Under the pieces are notes generated by a model. The model was not told the DNA's origin. It saw nothing but the letters and a program-made list of their open reading frames with translations, and made no database searches. The position numbers were made by a program, and so were the translations under genes. 36,784 nt of DNA from Priapulus caudatus (lineage: Eukaryota; Priapulida; Priapulimorpha; Priapulimorphida; Priapulidae). Of the stretch, positions 1-24,353 are shown piece by piece; the stretch's first letter is position 1, and each line of letters opens with the position of its first letter. The stretch covers positions 44,372 through 81,155 of the forward strand of contig NW_014577645.1 of NCBI RefSeq assembly GCF_000485595.1, given 5' to 3'.

Positions 1-278
1 GGGGTCCAGGGAGTCCGGACCCTCCCTTGCTCGCGCAGAAAATGCATCTGAGGGGGTGTAATTTTAAAAAATTTGCTCGCAAGTGCTCGCAACTTTGGGT
101 TACGGTTAGACCCCCCTGGTACAAATCCTGTACACGCCCCTGCCGAGCAAATTGCCAACATTGAAAAACGAACCCCCCCCCCCAATATAAAGCTGGCTAC
201 GGGCCTGTATATATATGATATAATGCTGCGCACACCATACACTATTGTGTCTAAGTAAAAAAGTATAATAGTACCTCT
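1..278. repeat. G/C-run interspersed repeat and TXNDC16 upstream region
   Basis: The first about 190 bases hold runs of C and G, two close copies of a GCTCGCAA motif at 75-91, and phrases such as CCCCTGGTACAAATCCTG that look like a dispersed invertebrate repeat. The stretch 190-278 is AT-rich, with TATATATATGATATAAT at about 209-225. It is the likely proximal promoter of TXNDC16, although no sharp core element can be proven. No coding exon is seen. The repeat call rests on resemblance only. Confidence 0.4.
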
Positions 279-2780
279 ATGGCGCACACTGTGGCGCTGC
301 GATCGCAATCAATAAACATCATGGCGATTCATGTGTTACTGATTGTAAATATTTTGCTGTTTACGCACACCCAACGAGTGTCTGCGCTAGTTACAGATTT
401 AAATAATGTAAATTTTGGCTCGTTTACGTCAACTGGCGACGTAAAACTGATATATTTCTACAATACGTTGTCGTCCGAAGTCAGTAATTTCCTTAGAATA
501 CTCGACGAATCTTCGCAACTGTTGGAGCCATATGGCGTACAACTGGGAAACACGAACTGTGCAGAGCAAAACGTCCATCCCTACTGCAGTAGGGGTGACG
601 TAGAGGACAACATATTTGTGTTTAAAGTAGGATGGGAACATGTTGAGCTTTCGCTGGACTCAGTATTTGATGTCGATTCAGTTGTTGCGAATGCACTGCA
701 GTTGGTATTGTTGAGGGAAACCCCCATCATCCTTGATGTAGAGATGAGAAAGAAGCTGGAGAAGAATCTTAAAGGAAAGAAGGACTTGATTTTATCATAC
801 CACGATGAGTTAGGAACGCGAGAGCACAGGGCGTTTATGGAGGTTGCATTTGCGTACCAGGATGATTTTCAATTTGCACTGACTACAAAGTTTGAGGCAA
901 CACAAGGTCTTAGTGGGCATGCCCTTAAGGGGAATTTATCTGCGATCATGTGGTACATACAGTGCAAGTCTGATAACTGTGCTGATGTACTCTACAGGGA
1001 TGAGTTCAACGTTGTTGGGTTCATGACCTTTTTGAAGGCAGTAAACCTACCATCTATTGTCAAAATACCACCTCTTGATTTTCCTGGTGCCGATGTGCGG
1101 ATAAACAGAGTTTACATTGTGAGTAACTTGTGGAACTCGGAAATCAATAGCTCTATTTCACTGGTACTGTCTCATCTAAAATGCATGGTGCAAGTAGTGG
1201 TTGTAATAGCAAAAAATATGAAGCTGAAGGATTGGGAACGAGTCGGTTTCAGTGTAAGCCAAGGAAAGTTGCCTACTGTCCTGCTCAGGCTCAGATACCA
1301 AGGCTACAAGGTGATGCCGGGAGAGATGACTCCTACTGGTGTGCTTAATTTCGTCATGGATAAACTGGATGAGGCCATGCGAAGGTCAAGCTACACAACG
1401 ATTACTGTTCCCGAGACGGAAGAGCTGTCAGAGGACGTTTTGTCATTAGCTCATGATAGTGTCTTCAAGGCAGTACACAAAGCAGGTGGGCATAAAGTTG
1501 TGCTGTCCCTGCAGGCTCTCACAGACGAAACCTTTGAAACAGTGTTGAAGGAGGAAAACTGTGATGTCGTTGTGTTTTACCAACCCTGGGATCATATTAG
1601 CATAGCTCTACTGCAAAGCTTAGTCGAAATTGCTGATGATAAGAATATGGATTATGGGATAATCGTTTCCCGGTTGAACTGTGCTGACTGGACACATGTC
1701 TGCCAGCAGAATCATGTGAACCACTTTCCAGTTGTAAAGATATATTGCAAAGCAAATCCACCAGTACAATATGAGGGTCTGCTAGATGGTAAAACCATCC
1801 TTAACTCTGTGATGTGGTACGTGGATAGGCCGATCAGTATTCCTAACAAAGAGACAGTTGATGCTTTCATATCTGGTAAAATGGCAAAATTCTCCAACGA
1901 TGATACAACCCTTACTGTTCTCGGTCTTCTTAAGTCAAAGGAACATATAGAAATTTTTCGTGAATCTGCGAGAAAGACGACAGGACTTGTCGTTTTTGGT
2001 CTCTGCAATGATTCCGCACTCGTAGACAGTGTTGCTGCAAGCCATGATGTCATGCCTCCTGCTGTGATACTTTACAGACCTGGTGACCTGTTTGAGCCAT
2101 ACGTTGTTACGCTTGATCTCTCATCAGCAGACAGTATTGTAAATTTCATCGATTCAAATAGACCTGCGCCGTTTGCTAAACTGACTCCCATTACGCTTCC
2201 GGAAATACTTGCTAAACGAAGTCACTTGTTGCTACTTTTTGACGACACCTCTGCTATCATCATGCACGATCTCCTTGGCAGACTTTCTGTGAATCGACTC
2301 TACCCTAAGCTTGCATTTGCGTGGATCGATGTATTCGACAACTACAAGTTGGCCAGCGAAATACTGCTTGCGTACAATGCAGAGGTGACACCGCCTGCAG
2401 TGTTTCTTGTGGACTTCGCCCATGCTAAAGTCTACCAATATCGCGAAGCTCTGGAGGAGGCTTCGGAGGTGGCCGTCACGGCGTGGATAGACCGAGTTCT
2501 CACCAGAGAGGAGGCAGCACAGTCCAACCTTACAAGTCACGAATGGAAACCACGTGTTCCCAGCATCGACTTCCTGACGCTGACGGACCAGCCGGGCGAG
2601 ACAGTGCGTGGGGACAGGTTTCATACTAATCAGTGGGAGGAGGAAGCACACCAGGAGGAGGAGGAGGAGGAGGAGGAGGACTTGAAAGATGTTAGAAAGG
2701 AGGTCGGTGCCGCACTGAGGCGTGAGCTCGAAAACGCAGCTCGGAAAAACAAGAGAATGCAGAAGCATGATGAGCTGTAA
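279..2780 (+). CDS. TXNDC16: Thioredoxin domain-containing protein 16 (ERp90-like), intronless
   Basis: One uninterrupted 833-codon frame encodes a TXNDC16/ERp90-type ER lumenal protein. The family has several thioredoxin-like folds, mostly without active CXXC sites. The first Met is at 279; a second in-frame Met (residue 15, base 321) has a good context (ATCATGG) and directly precedes a hydrophobic signal peptide (residues 15-36), so 321 may be the real start. Family landmarks are EHRAFMEVAFAYQDDFQFAL (residues 186-205), a thioredoxin-like unit at about 415-525 with YQPWDHIS in the active-site position and NCADWTHVCQQ downstream, and HEWKPRVPSIDF near 766. No CXXC is present, so oxidoreductase activity is unlikely and a chaperone or adaptor role is inferred. 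The C-terminus has an acidic run of glutamates (about 786-796), a basic helix and a final HDEL, an ER-retrieval signal. Length is close to the human protein (825 residues). Vertebrate genes have many exons, so an intronless copy is unusual. It converges with SKIV2L. Confidence 0.93.
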   Translation: MAHTVALRSQSINIMAIHVLLIVNILLFTHTQRVSALVTDLNNVNFGSFTSTGDVKLIYFYNTLSSEVSNFLRILDESSQLLEPYGVQLGNTNCAEQNVHPYCSRGDVEDNIFVFKVGWEHVELSLDSVFDVDSVVANALQLVLLRETPIILDVEMRKKLEKNLKGKKDLILSYHDELGTREHRAFMEVAFAYQDDFQFALTTKFEATQGLSGHALKGNLSAIMWYIQCKSDNCADVLYRDEFNVVGFMTFLKAVNLPSIVKIPPLDFPGADVRINRVYIVSNLWNSEINSSISLVLSHLKCMVQVVVVIAKNMKLKDWERVGFSVSQGKLPTVLLRLRYQGYKVMPGEMTPTGVLNFVMDKLDEAMRRSSYTTITVPETEELSEDVLSLAHDSVFKAVHKAGGHKVVLSLQALTDETFETVLKEENCDVVVFYQPWDHISIALLQSLVEIADDKNMDYGIIVSRLNCADWTHVCQQNHVNHFPVVKIYCKANPPVQYEGLLDGKTILNSVMWYVDRPISIPNKETVDAFISGKMAKFSNDDTTLTVLGLLKSKEHIEIFRESARKTTGLVVFGLCNDSALVDSVAASHDVMPPAVILYRPGDLFEPYVVTLDLSSADSIVNFIDSNRPAPFAKLTPITLPEILAKRSHLLLLFDDTSAIIMHDLLGRLSVNRLYPKLAFAWIDVFDNYKLASEILLAYNAEVTPPAVFLVDFAHAKVYQYREALEEASEVAVTAWIDRVLTREEAAQSNLTSHEWKPRVPSIDFLTLTDQPGETVRGDRFHTNQWEEEAHQEEEEEEEEDLKDVRKEVGAALRRELENAARKNKRMQKHDEL

Positions 2781-4897
2781 ACCACTTAATCTGAATTCGT
2801 TCATTGTAACCCAGATTCTACAGTCAACCAACGTAATGTTTTTCTGTGTACTATTAGAATTGCATAATGTGTTACTATTGGAATAGTAAGGTGGCTATAT
2901 AATCAAAAGTTGTATAAATTATATTAAAGTGTCTAATGTGAATTTTAATATATTTTCCTGATGCTAAGCAGGCTGCATTGGTATATTTATTATGATAAGG
3001 TTTACTGTGGTATATACTGTAAGACATAGTGAACATACTTTATGAACCAATGGCATCTAAAATTAGGGATGTAATTTTTTCAGAATTCTCTGCTATTTTG
3101 CTGAAGCATTATTGGTGATGTGTCTGCAATAACATCCAAACCAGGGTAACTTTCTAAATATGATCTCTCTCTCTAACTGAATGTTATTGGAATGTGAATT
3201 GGCCCCTGTGGCATAGGGAGAAGTAGTTCTATATTATTATAAGAAAAATACCTTTACCTGTGTTTTACTACAGGAGGAATATTTTTTCAGGAGAAGCTAG
3301 CTATGTTTATATATGTTTTAGGCAAATTTTATTTTTTGATAAATATGTAAGAATGGTATTTATATTGGAATATATTTATTTAACAGTACATCAAATTTAA
3401 CGTGAATTTTTTTTTCTTTAGGGGATGCGAGTTGTAGAAGAAAAAAACCTCCATCTGTATTTTTTATCTATTTTTTTACTATTCTTTTGGGAAGTTTTAG
3501 GAAGGGCAATAACTTCACCCCATTAAATAACCACGCCACAAAGCAACACAGTTGCCAAGACCTTGTGCTGTATGAGCCACAAGATGTTGTACATGCTATA
3601 TATGTTAGTGAGTATCCTTGCCAGCTAGGGCACATGGCTGGCTCCAGTATAAGATCTTGTGCCTCTATCTTTTCAGAGTTGTGCACGATACCGGTACCGT
3701 ATGTATGGTATGTGACTCTAATTTCGTGGTAGTTAGTAAGATGTTACCCCCTTAACATTCCCTAGCAGTTGAGTATGTATGGAAATGGTTGATGTAGGGA
3801 TATATGCTTCCATGAGAGCAGGAAATAATATCATATGCTTTTGTGCTTTCTCAACACAAGCCCATAATTGTGTATGTACATAAATTCACGGGTGCTCAGA
3901 CAGGTCTTCTGCTAGGTATATATGAATTAACCATGCAGCTTTTTGAATTAAACAAATATGTAAGTGATTGTATACACTCCAGTCACATCTACTTAAAAAA
4001 CCGCGTAACATAATTAAACTTTTCTCTGTAAAGTGGCACAAAATTAGGACAAGGTTTATCCACTTTGTGTACTATGATATCGTTTCTCCACAAGTTCGTG
4101 AATCGTTTTGCATTGTTAGGTTAATATTGTGTAATGTCGTGTGAATGTCGTACTAGTGGAAGACTGGTAGTTTCTGTGAAATATCCGTTAACGATCAAAA
4201 TATAGCTAGATTACTGTGGAAATTTGAGGTAAGCCTCGTTTGCGATCATGTACATGTGCTACTGTAAATGATATATATGTCAGACAGTGCGTGTAGTGAT
4301 AACGTTTTACAAGCAACCCATGTCCATGAAAATTAATTTCTATATATTAGAGAAAGACCATTCCAAAGATTACTCTGGAAAACGTTGCTTGCATGTTGGC
4401 TATAAGACAGCGCACTAGTTACTAAAAAAAGGTTCGTAAAAGTAGAGAAGGACTTTGGAGAAGAATGTATATTATGTAATCTCAGAATGTGTTATGTGCA
4501 AAATGTATTACTTTTACCCATGTTACGATGCTGTGAAGGCAGCTATGTCACTAATTTCCATATAGGGAATAGAATAAAGGGTCTGTTTAGAAAAATAGCG
4601 AGCAGATTCTTAACAATAGCTATGGTGAAATAACAAAAGTACAAACTATAAGTTTATGAAATGTGTCAATTAAAGAAGGAATGTATCTGCAACCCCACTA
4701 TATTTATGTGTTTAGATAAATTAAATGTGAGCCAGTCATGTGTTACTGAAAAGAAAAGAAACTGTTGAAACCACGTATGTATATCGTATATATATATATA
4801 TACATATCATTATGTCAGCTGAAAGCCTGAGGAAGCGATGTATGTCTCGAAAGCTCGCTGATTAAAATTTAAACACCCTTTACCTATTTTGTGAATT

Positions 4898-4930
<33 letters not shown>

Positions 4931-5264
4931 CGGAATACTGATATGTATTGGAAGTTTGCTAAACCAAACAAAATGTTATCATTTTGGTGCACAAAGTACA
5001 CAAATTAATTTATTTAAATTATTCAGGCAGTATATTACTCGTATAACATTTTATCCTCAATTTATAGACCCAATCATATTGCTATTCCAAGAATTATATC
5101 ATGACATATTGGCATGCGTATAATAATTTCTTATTTGTCAAAACTAGCCAGGAATTAATATCATTCATGGTTAAGAGTATAAGCAGTCACAATATGGGCC
5201 ACAATTCTGCACCTGTGCATGCATTCAAACAAACCTGAAGCTACCCTGTATACAATCCAGTTAT
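2781..5264. other. Intergenic 3' region between convergent genes
   Basis: About 2.5 kb of AT-rich DNA follows the TXNDC16 stop, with no exon that I can support on either strand. It probably holds the 3' UTRs of both convergent genes. An ATTAAA hexamer at 2923-2928 followed by GT-rich sequence, and an AATAAA at 4573-4578, are candidate poly-A signals for TXNDC16. A TTTATT at 5009-5014 (AATAAA on the minus strand) could serve SKIV2L. TA microsatellites lie at 4788-4801 and 4903-4930. At 4826-4862 the phrase CCTGAGGAAGCGATG, followed by CTCGAAAGCTCGCTGATT, resembles the 3' tail of a retroelement. Confidence 0.55.
2923..2928 (+). terminator. Candidate poly-A signal of TXNDC16
   Basis: ATTAAA lies 143 bases after the TXNDC16 stop codon and is followed by GT-rich GTGTCTAATGTG. 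This fits a short 3' UTR. It is only a motif match; AATAAA at 4573-4578 is an alternative. Confidence 0.3.
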
Positions 5265-5513
5265 GCTCATAGGGTCTATGTCCCCCAGGGTACTATCGGA
5301 GGGTACCCTGGGTACGGTTTGATATATCGGAACGAACCCTGGTAACTATCTGATATGGTTAGGGAGTAGGCGTAGGCGACTCCCTAGACTCGTTAGTGGA
5401 GTAGGCGAGGTACGGTCCGGCATATTAGAGAGTACCAGGGTACGTTGCGATATATCGAACCAAACCCAGGGTACCCTCCGATAGTACCCTGGGGGACATA
5501 GACCCTATGGGCC
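5265..5513. mobile_element. hAT-like MITE with 8-bp target duplication
   Basis: A 249-bp element has long terminal inverted repeats: the left end reads CATAGGGTCTATGTCCCCCA and the right end is its exact inverse (TGGGGGACATAGACCCTATG). The arms continue inward through AGGGTAC and GGTACCCT. The sequence CCAGTTAT occurs on both sides (5257-5264 and 5514-5521), an 8-bp target duplication as hAT transposons make. There is no coding capacity. A second member lies at 28349-28554 and a half copy at about 32150-32205. Confidence 0.8.
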
Positions 5514-5649
5514 CCAGTTATCAGCTATAACATCACGAAGCTCTCAGAGGGAGAGAAATTGTTTAGCAAAGCTTGATATTTGTTTACGCTCACACGGCCC
5601 GCTCGTGCTTAGGAGTGATGCCGCCACGAGGGGTTTTTCATCATCGCCG

Positions 5650-20809
<15,160 letters not shown>

Positions 20810-21635
20810 CTAGGGAAGATGTGTCTAAAATTAATATACCATACCAGCCATATCCATGTGTAATATATATGTGGCACATGGTTTTTGAACATTTGGTTAG
20901 CTTCCATCTCTACTTATTTCACTTTGTCCCTCTCCTCTATTGCCTTGGTCATCTCCAGCTTCTCCCAATCCTCCAACTTCTCTTCTCAACTTCTCTACAT
21001 ACTCCTTCACTTACTTCACCTTCTTCTCCTTCTTCTACCTATTTATGCAGCTAGTAGGATACCTGCAGATGCACAATCTTCTCACTGTATCCTTTGTATG
21101 GAACACTGACAAGTATAAGAACATCTAGCATAACACAACACACCATAACATAATGTAATGTATCGAAGGGTAATGTAACATAACCCTCAGGATACTTTTC
21201 CAAACAGGCCTAGGCCTCTACAGTTGGCTCCACATCTACATGAAACGAAATGCAACGTAACGTAACATTGTCTGACATTACGTAACATAACTTTCTCCCA
21301 GTCATCTGTCTCTACTTAATCCCACGCATCTGCTTCCTCAACCTTTTTCCTTCTTCTACCTTCAGCAGCATATCATCTCTCCTAACACTGTCTTCTCCCT
21401 TTCCTTTAGGCTTTACCTTTCATTTCCTCACCTATCTTGTCCCATTTACCTGTCTCTTCTACATCTTATTCTATCTCATCTTCTACACCTTGTACCTTCT
21501 CTGTTCTTGTCGTCTCTATCCAATTCATTGCCCCTTCTGAGCAAACAGGTACTGGTAAGGGTGTTTTCATTTGAATATCAATCAAGCCATGATTAAGTAA
21601 AACCTACTGCCAGTGCCAGTAGTCAGTACTACTAG
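20810..21635. other. SKIV2L putative first intron, proximal part
   Basis: CT-rich DNA (20900-21050, 21320-21530) with no recognisable exon. Vertebrate SKIV2L has about 45 residues before the first certain exon here, so a small N-terminal exon could hide in it. I found no convincing one. Confidence 0.4.
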
Positions 21636-22982
21636 CTCTAGTACTATAGCCCTTGTATCTTGTATCTTGGGGTCCCTCTCTTGTATTTCACAAGGCACTG
21701 ATTCTCTTGGAATGTGCGGGGAAATCCTGTAGATAAGGAAATTCTGTCTACAAGTTAGCATTAATTATTTTACTTTCTCTAATTGATAATGCCTTTCTAA
21801 CATATTCTAGTGCTGGTTTTAGTATTTTCGGGTCATTACTTTTCCAATCTTCTACTCGTTCCCCTTTATTATACCCTCTATATACCTTACACGAGTATAA
21901 ATGTTCCAAATTTTCTTTTTTCCTTTCGTCACACAAATCACATATATCATTACTGTAGTTATTTTTAAAATAACTTTTTAAGTTAATCATGCACGTCTTA
22001 CACAAAGCATGCATCATCAAATGACAGTTTTGTCATATATGGCTTTAATACATAGCTTTCAATATTTATCATTTTCATTTTTGTTTTCTCACCAGCCCTC
22101 ATGGTATCTCTCATAATTACGGTTTAAAAAATAGCCTCCTTCACATATTTTTTCCATTTTTTCTTATGTTGTGAACCAATAGTCATAAGTGACATACTAA
22201 TGTCATACTCCTTCAAGATGTCTAAAGTCTCATTTGCCCAATTCCTTCCAATGTCTTTAATTTGTTCTAAAAATACTCTTTTCATTAATCTATATTTCTA
22301 ACTTAATAATGTATTGCAATAACATTAACTTTTTATGACATATTTTATCTTTTATTGGTATTTATTCCACTTTTATTCTTAGTGCTCTAGTGGTGTCTTG
22401 CTGTGCGCTTGGAGTATCCTTCTTAAACATTCATTTTGGAAATCTTCTACCATTTTTTCCTCTTCCTTAGTGAGATTAGTCCAAGTTTCGCTATTATTTA
22501 GTAGTGACGGCTCCTGACGGCACTACAGTGCATTCGTAAAGTTTAACACGTGCTTCCATCACATAGTTTCAAAAATTTTGTTCATTAGCCATAGATATGA
22601 CTTCACTCGTCATAAATCGACCTTTATCTGTTCTTTGTTTCATCATTTCTTTATATCCTCCTTTTTCACGTAATATCTCGCCTAAGTATGTATATTTACT
22701 ACATCTTTTTATTATTTGATCTCCGAGAAGAATCTGTTTTCCTTTGCTATTTGGGCCTCCAAATTTTATTTCCAATATATTTGTCTTCTTCATATTAAAT
22801 TGTAGCAATTTTTCTTCCGCCAGCCTAGTACACGCTTGAGCCATTTTTGTCATGGTCTCCCAATTTCCAATTCCCAGGATATCATCAGCACTTCTTCTAC
22901 CACAGAGGCTGTTGTATTGTGTCAATGTCCGGTTGAACTGTTCCACATTGCCCTTGTGGCAACAAAGGCTATAGTACTAGAG
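21636..22982. repeat. Hairpin element split by a LINE
   Basis: CTCTAGTACTATAGCC at 21636-21651 and its exact inverse GGCTATAGTACTAGAG at 22967-22982 are the two arms of one small hairpin. The LINE and one copy of its target duplication lie in the loop. Removing them leaves a 16-bp stem with a loop of 15 bases. The same arm sequence builds the hairpins at 23823-23918 and 23930-24028. Confidence 0.65.
21658..22949 (-). mobile_element. 5' truncated non-LTR retrotransposon (LINE), decayed
   Basis: Minus-strand fragments of a LINE ORF2 are visible. A reverse-transcriptase core near 22890 reads SADDILGIGNW (the Y/FADD motif, with S for Y/F), followed by FNMKKTNILEIKFGG and YTYLGEILREKGG. A stretch near 22400-22490 reads ETWTNLTKEEEKM. 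A C-terminal CDLCDERKKENLEHLYSC (about 21900-21950) has the CCHC-like spacing of many LINE ORF2 ends. Stops and frame changes separate the parts. The 3' end has tandem GATACAA units. GCCCTTGT occurs at both sides (21650-21657 and 22950-22957), a target duplication. The clade is not assigned; it is inactive. Confidence 0.8.
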
Positions 22983-23029
22983 AGCCTACTACACTATAGT
23001 CACTACACTGTACACAATACTACAATGAA

Positions 23030-23100
23030 TGGTTGTGTAGTGTAGACTGTAGACTGTAGTCTGACTCTGTACTGAGTCTGTAGACTGTCGTCTAGACTAA
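23030..23100. repeat. TAGACTGTAG imperfect palindrome cluster
   Basis: GTGTAGACTGTAGACTGTAG and GTCTGTAGACTGTCGTCTAG are near-inverse halves with TCTGACTCTGTACTGAGTC between them. It is a CTAG/GTAG-rich foldback of the same style as those after EDEM3 exon 1. Confidence 0.5.
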
Positions 23101-23135
23101 GATAATTCAATTTCTGTTCCACGTGTATTGTATAC

Positions 23136-23183
23136 CTTGGACTTAGTACTAGTAGATAAACTGCTGGGCAATTCTGAAGCCAT
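23136..23183 (-). CDS. SKIV2L: Candidate SKIV2L first coding exon
   Basis: On the minus strand, ATG at 23183-23181 has a strong context (ATCATGG) and opens 16 codons, MASELPSSLSTSTKSK, ending in phase 0 at AAG followed by GTATAC. Phase 0 fits the exon at 20809. The sequence is not conserved, and vertebrate proteins have about 30 more residues here, so the exon may be wrong or another small exon may lie between. If right, SKIV2L and EDEM3 start 438 bp apart. Confidence 0.35.
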
Positions 23184-23621
23184 GATGCTTTCTATGGTGG
23201 TTAATTGACACTTCTTTTATGTCATTCGCTTAATGTTTATTCAAGGTAATGTTTTCATCATTACTGTTTATGTGCGCGGCCATTATACAGGACATTGACA
23301 ATGATGGATACTTCCGTATTGTATTATCGGAAATTATTGATGATTTTATAATAATTCCCGATGTTTTAAAAATAATTATAATCTAATTTTTAATAAATAT
23401 AAAATTATAAATTGTTTTAAATATATTTACTTTATTTTATACGTTTGTGAAGTATTTCTGAATAGGCTGCCATGTATTAATACGTGTCATCAGTAAATCT
23501 GCGGTAAATACTCGCGAGAGACATGGATAGTTTATAAAAATGACACACAGTCAGGGAAGTTGCGGAAGGGATTTTGTCTGTGTCAAACCGTCTCAGATGA
23601 AGTAAGATTTCAGCTGTGACC
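23184..23621. promoter_or_regulatory. Putative bidirectional promoter of SKIV2L and EDEM3
   Basis: 438 bp separate the candidate SKIV2L start from the EDEM3 start, and the genes diverge. GCGGCCATTAT at 23278-23288 is, on the minus strand, ATAATGGCCGC, similar to a YY1 site, a common element of housekeeping promoters. The rest is AT-rich, with no clear TATA box placed for either gene. Inference from layout only. Confidence 0.4.
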
Positions 23622-23731
23622 ATGAGACCACCACTGACTAGGATATGGCAGTGTATATTTACCGTGTTAGTGACGTATCACTGTTTTGGGTCAGCTGCAG
23701 GGATGACAAAAGAAGAGAAAAGACAGCTCAA
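23622..23731 (+). CDS. EDEM3: EDEM3-type ER mannosidase, exon 1 (signal peptide)
   Basis: ATG at 23622 opens MRPPLTRIWQCIFTVLVTYH, then CFGSAAGMTKEEKRQLK. This is a basic-hydrophobic signal peptide followed by the M(S/T).EEK..L start of the mature EDEM3 domain. The exon ends in phase 2 (AA) at donor GTAAGC. EDEM3 trims mannose from misfolded glycoproteins in the ER (GH47 family) and marks them for degradation. Exon 2 (31772-31817) completes the Lys codon and gives EQTKEMFYHAYHSYM; exon 3 (36464-36564) gives DNAYPADELMSLSCKGRYRG. The catalytic residues lie beyond the window. Intron 1 as assembled is 8.0 kb, intron 2 4.6 kb, and both are distorted by the apparent misassembly. Confidence 0.88.
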
Positions 23732-23740
23732 GTAAGCCTA

Positions 23741-23810
23741 GATACAATAATGTAACCCAAACCCAAGAGGATAGGGGGGTCCTCTTGGGTTTGGGTTACA
23801 TTATTGTATC
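23741..23810. repeat. Perfect 30-bp inverted repeat
   Basis: Bases 23741-23770 and 23781-23810 are exact inverse copies (outer ends GATACAATAATG, inner ends CCCAAGAGG) with the loop ATAGGGGGGT. No mismatch in 30 bp implies a recent origin. It starts 9 bases into EDEM3 intron 1. Confidence 0.9.
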
Positions 23811-23822
23811 AAAAGTAAGCCT

Positions 23823-24028
23823 AGCTCTAGTAGTAGTAGTAGTACTATAGCCCTCGTACAGTTGCCGCAGGCTACGCTGCCTGCGGAAACTGTACGCGGG
23901 CTATATAGTACTAGAGCTAAAGTAAGCCTAGCTCTAGTAACTCCCGGTCGGTTGCCGCTAGCAGCGTACAACTGTACAGTGTACGCGGGCTATAGTAGTA
24001 GTACTACAGTACTACTACTACTAGAGCT
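23823..24028. repeat. Two AGCTCTAG...CTAGAGCT hairpin elements
   Basis: Hairpins at 23823-23918 and 23930-24028 share the arm AGCTCTAGTA and an inner GTACGCGGGCTATA / TATAGCCC pairing. Both also share GTTGCCGC in the left half. They belong to the family of the LINE-split hairpin at 21636-22982. Expanded TAG/CTA triplets occur in the arms. Confidence 0.7.
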
Positions 24029-24040
24029 AAAATAAGCCTA

Positions 24041-24343
24041 GAGACTGACTATACTCTATAGGCTATAGCCTATAGTATAGGCTGTAGGGTATAGACTATA
24101 GGTATTAATATTGTAATACTATTTATTGATAGTGAACAAAATTTCTAGATGCTCACTGCCTCACACAGACAAAAAGTCACAATACATAACAACATACATC
24201 ATTCATAGCGTGGAGGGCCCAAGGATATTAAGACTAAGACTAAGAGTAAGAGCTGTCCACATTTGCACATATCGCACAATGCGAAAATGATTTGTGCCCA
24301 GTGGGGGGGGGGGGCACTCACCCCACATTATGGTAGGTATGTG
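24041..24343. other. EDEM3 intron 1 up to the gap
   Basis: It starts with CTATAGGCTATAGCCTATAG (24054-24073), a perfect 20-bp palindrome, in a CTATAG-rich stretch to about 24105. Then comes plain intron. The last part (24291-24343), with a G run and GGTAGGTATGTG, is an exact inverse of 30901-30953. Confidence 0.7.
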
Positions 24344-24353
24344 NNNNNNNNNN
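24344..24353. other. Assembly gap (10 N)
   Basis: Ten N bases. The sequence to its left continues, inverted, at 30901-30953; the sequence starting to its right matches, inverted, the region just before EDEM3 exon 3. The gap is thus a join of doubtful orientation. Confidence 0.99.

Larger units (their letters stand above)
23731..24040. repeat. Four splice-donor repeats alternating with three hairpins
   Basis: AGTAAGCCTA, which includes the EDEM3 exon 1 donor, occurs at 23731-23740, 23814-23823 and 23921-23930, with a changed copy AATAAGCCTA at 24031-24040. Each interval holds a different hairpin: 23741-23810 (perfect 30-bp arms, 10-base loop), 23823-23918, and 23930-24028 (both starting AGCTCTAG and ending CTAGAGCT). 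This looks like serial insertion with target duplication. Confidence 0.8.

Noticed and set aside
36-258. Short frame upstream of TXNDC16 as a leader ORF
   Set aside because: It lies in repeat sequence with long C runs; no evidence it is transcribed.
4826-4862. Hammerhead ribozyme
   Set aside because: Core-like CTGAGGA and GAAA are present, but helices II and III do not pair convincingly.
20885-21128. SKIV2L N-terminal exon in the CT-rich stretch
   Set aside because: Minus-strand text such as EKLEMTKAIEERDKVK is low-complexity with stops, without good splice sites or similarity to Ski2 N-termini.
22569-22946. A 125-codon minus frame as a host gene
   Set aside because: It carries the SADDILGIG reverse-transcriptase motif and belongs to the decayed LINE.
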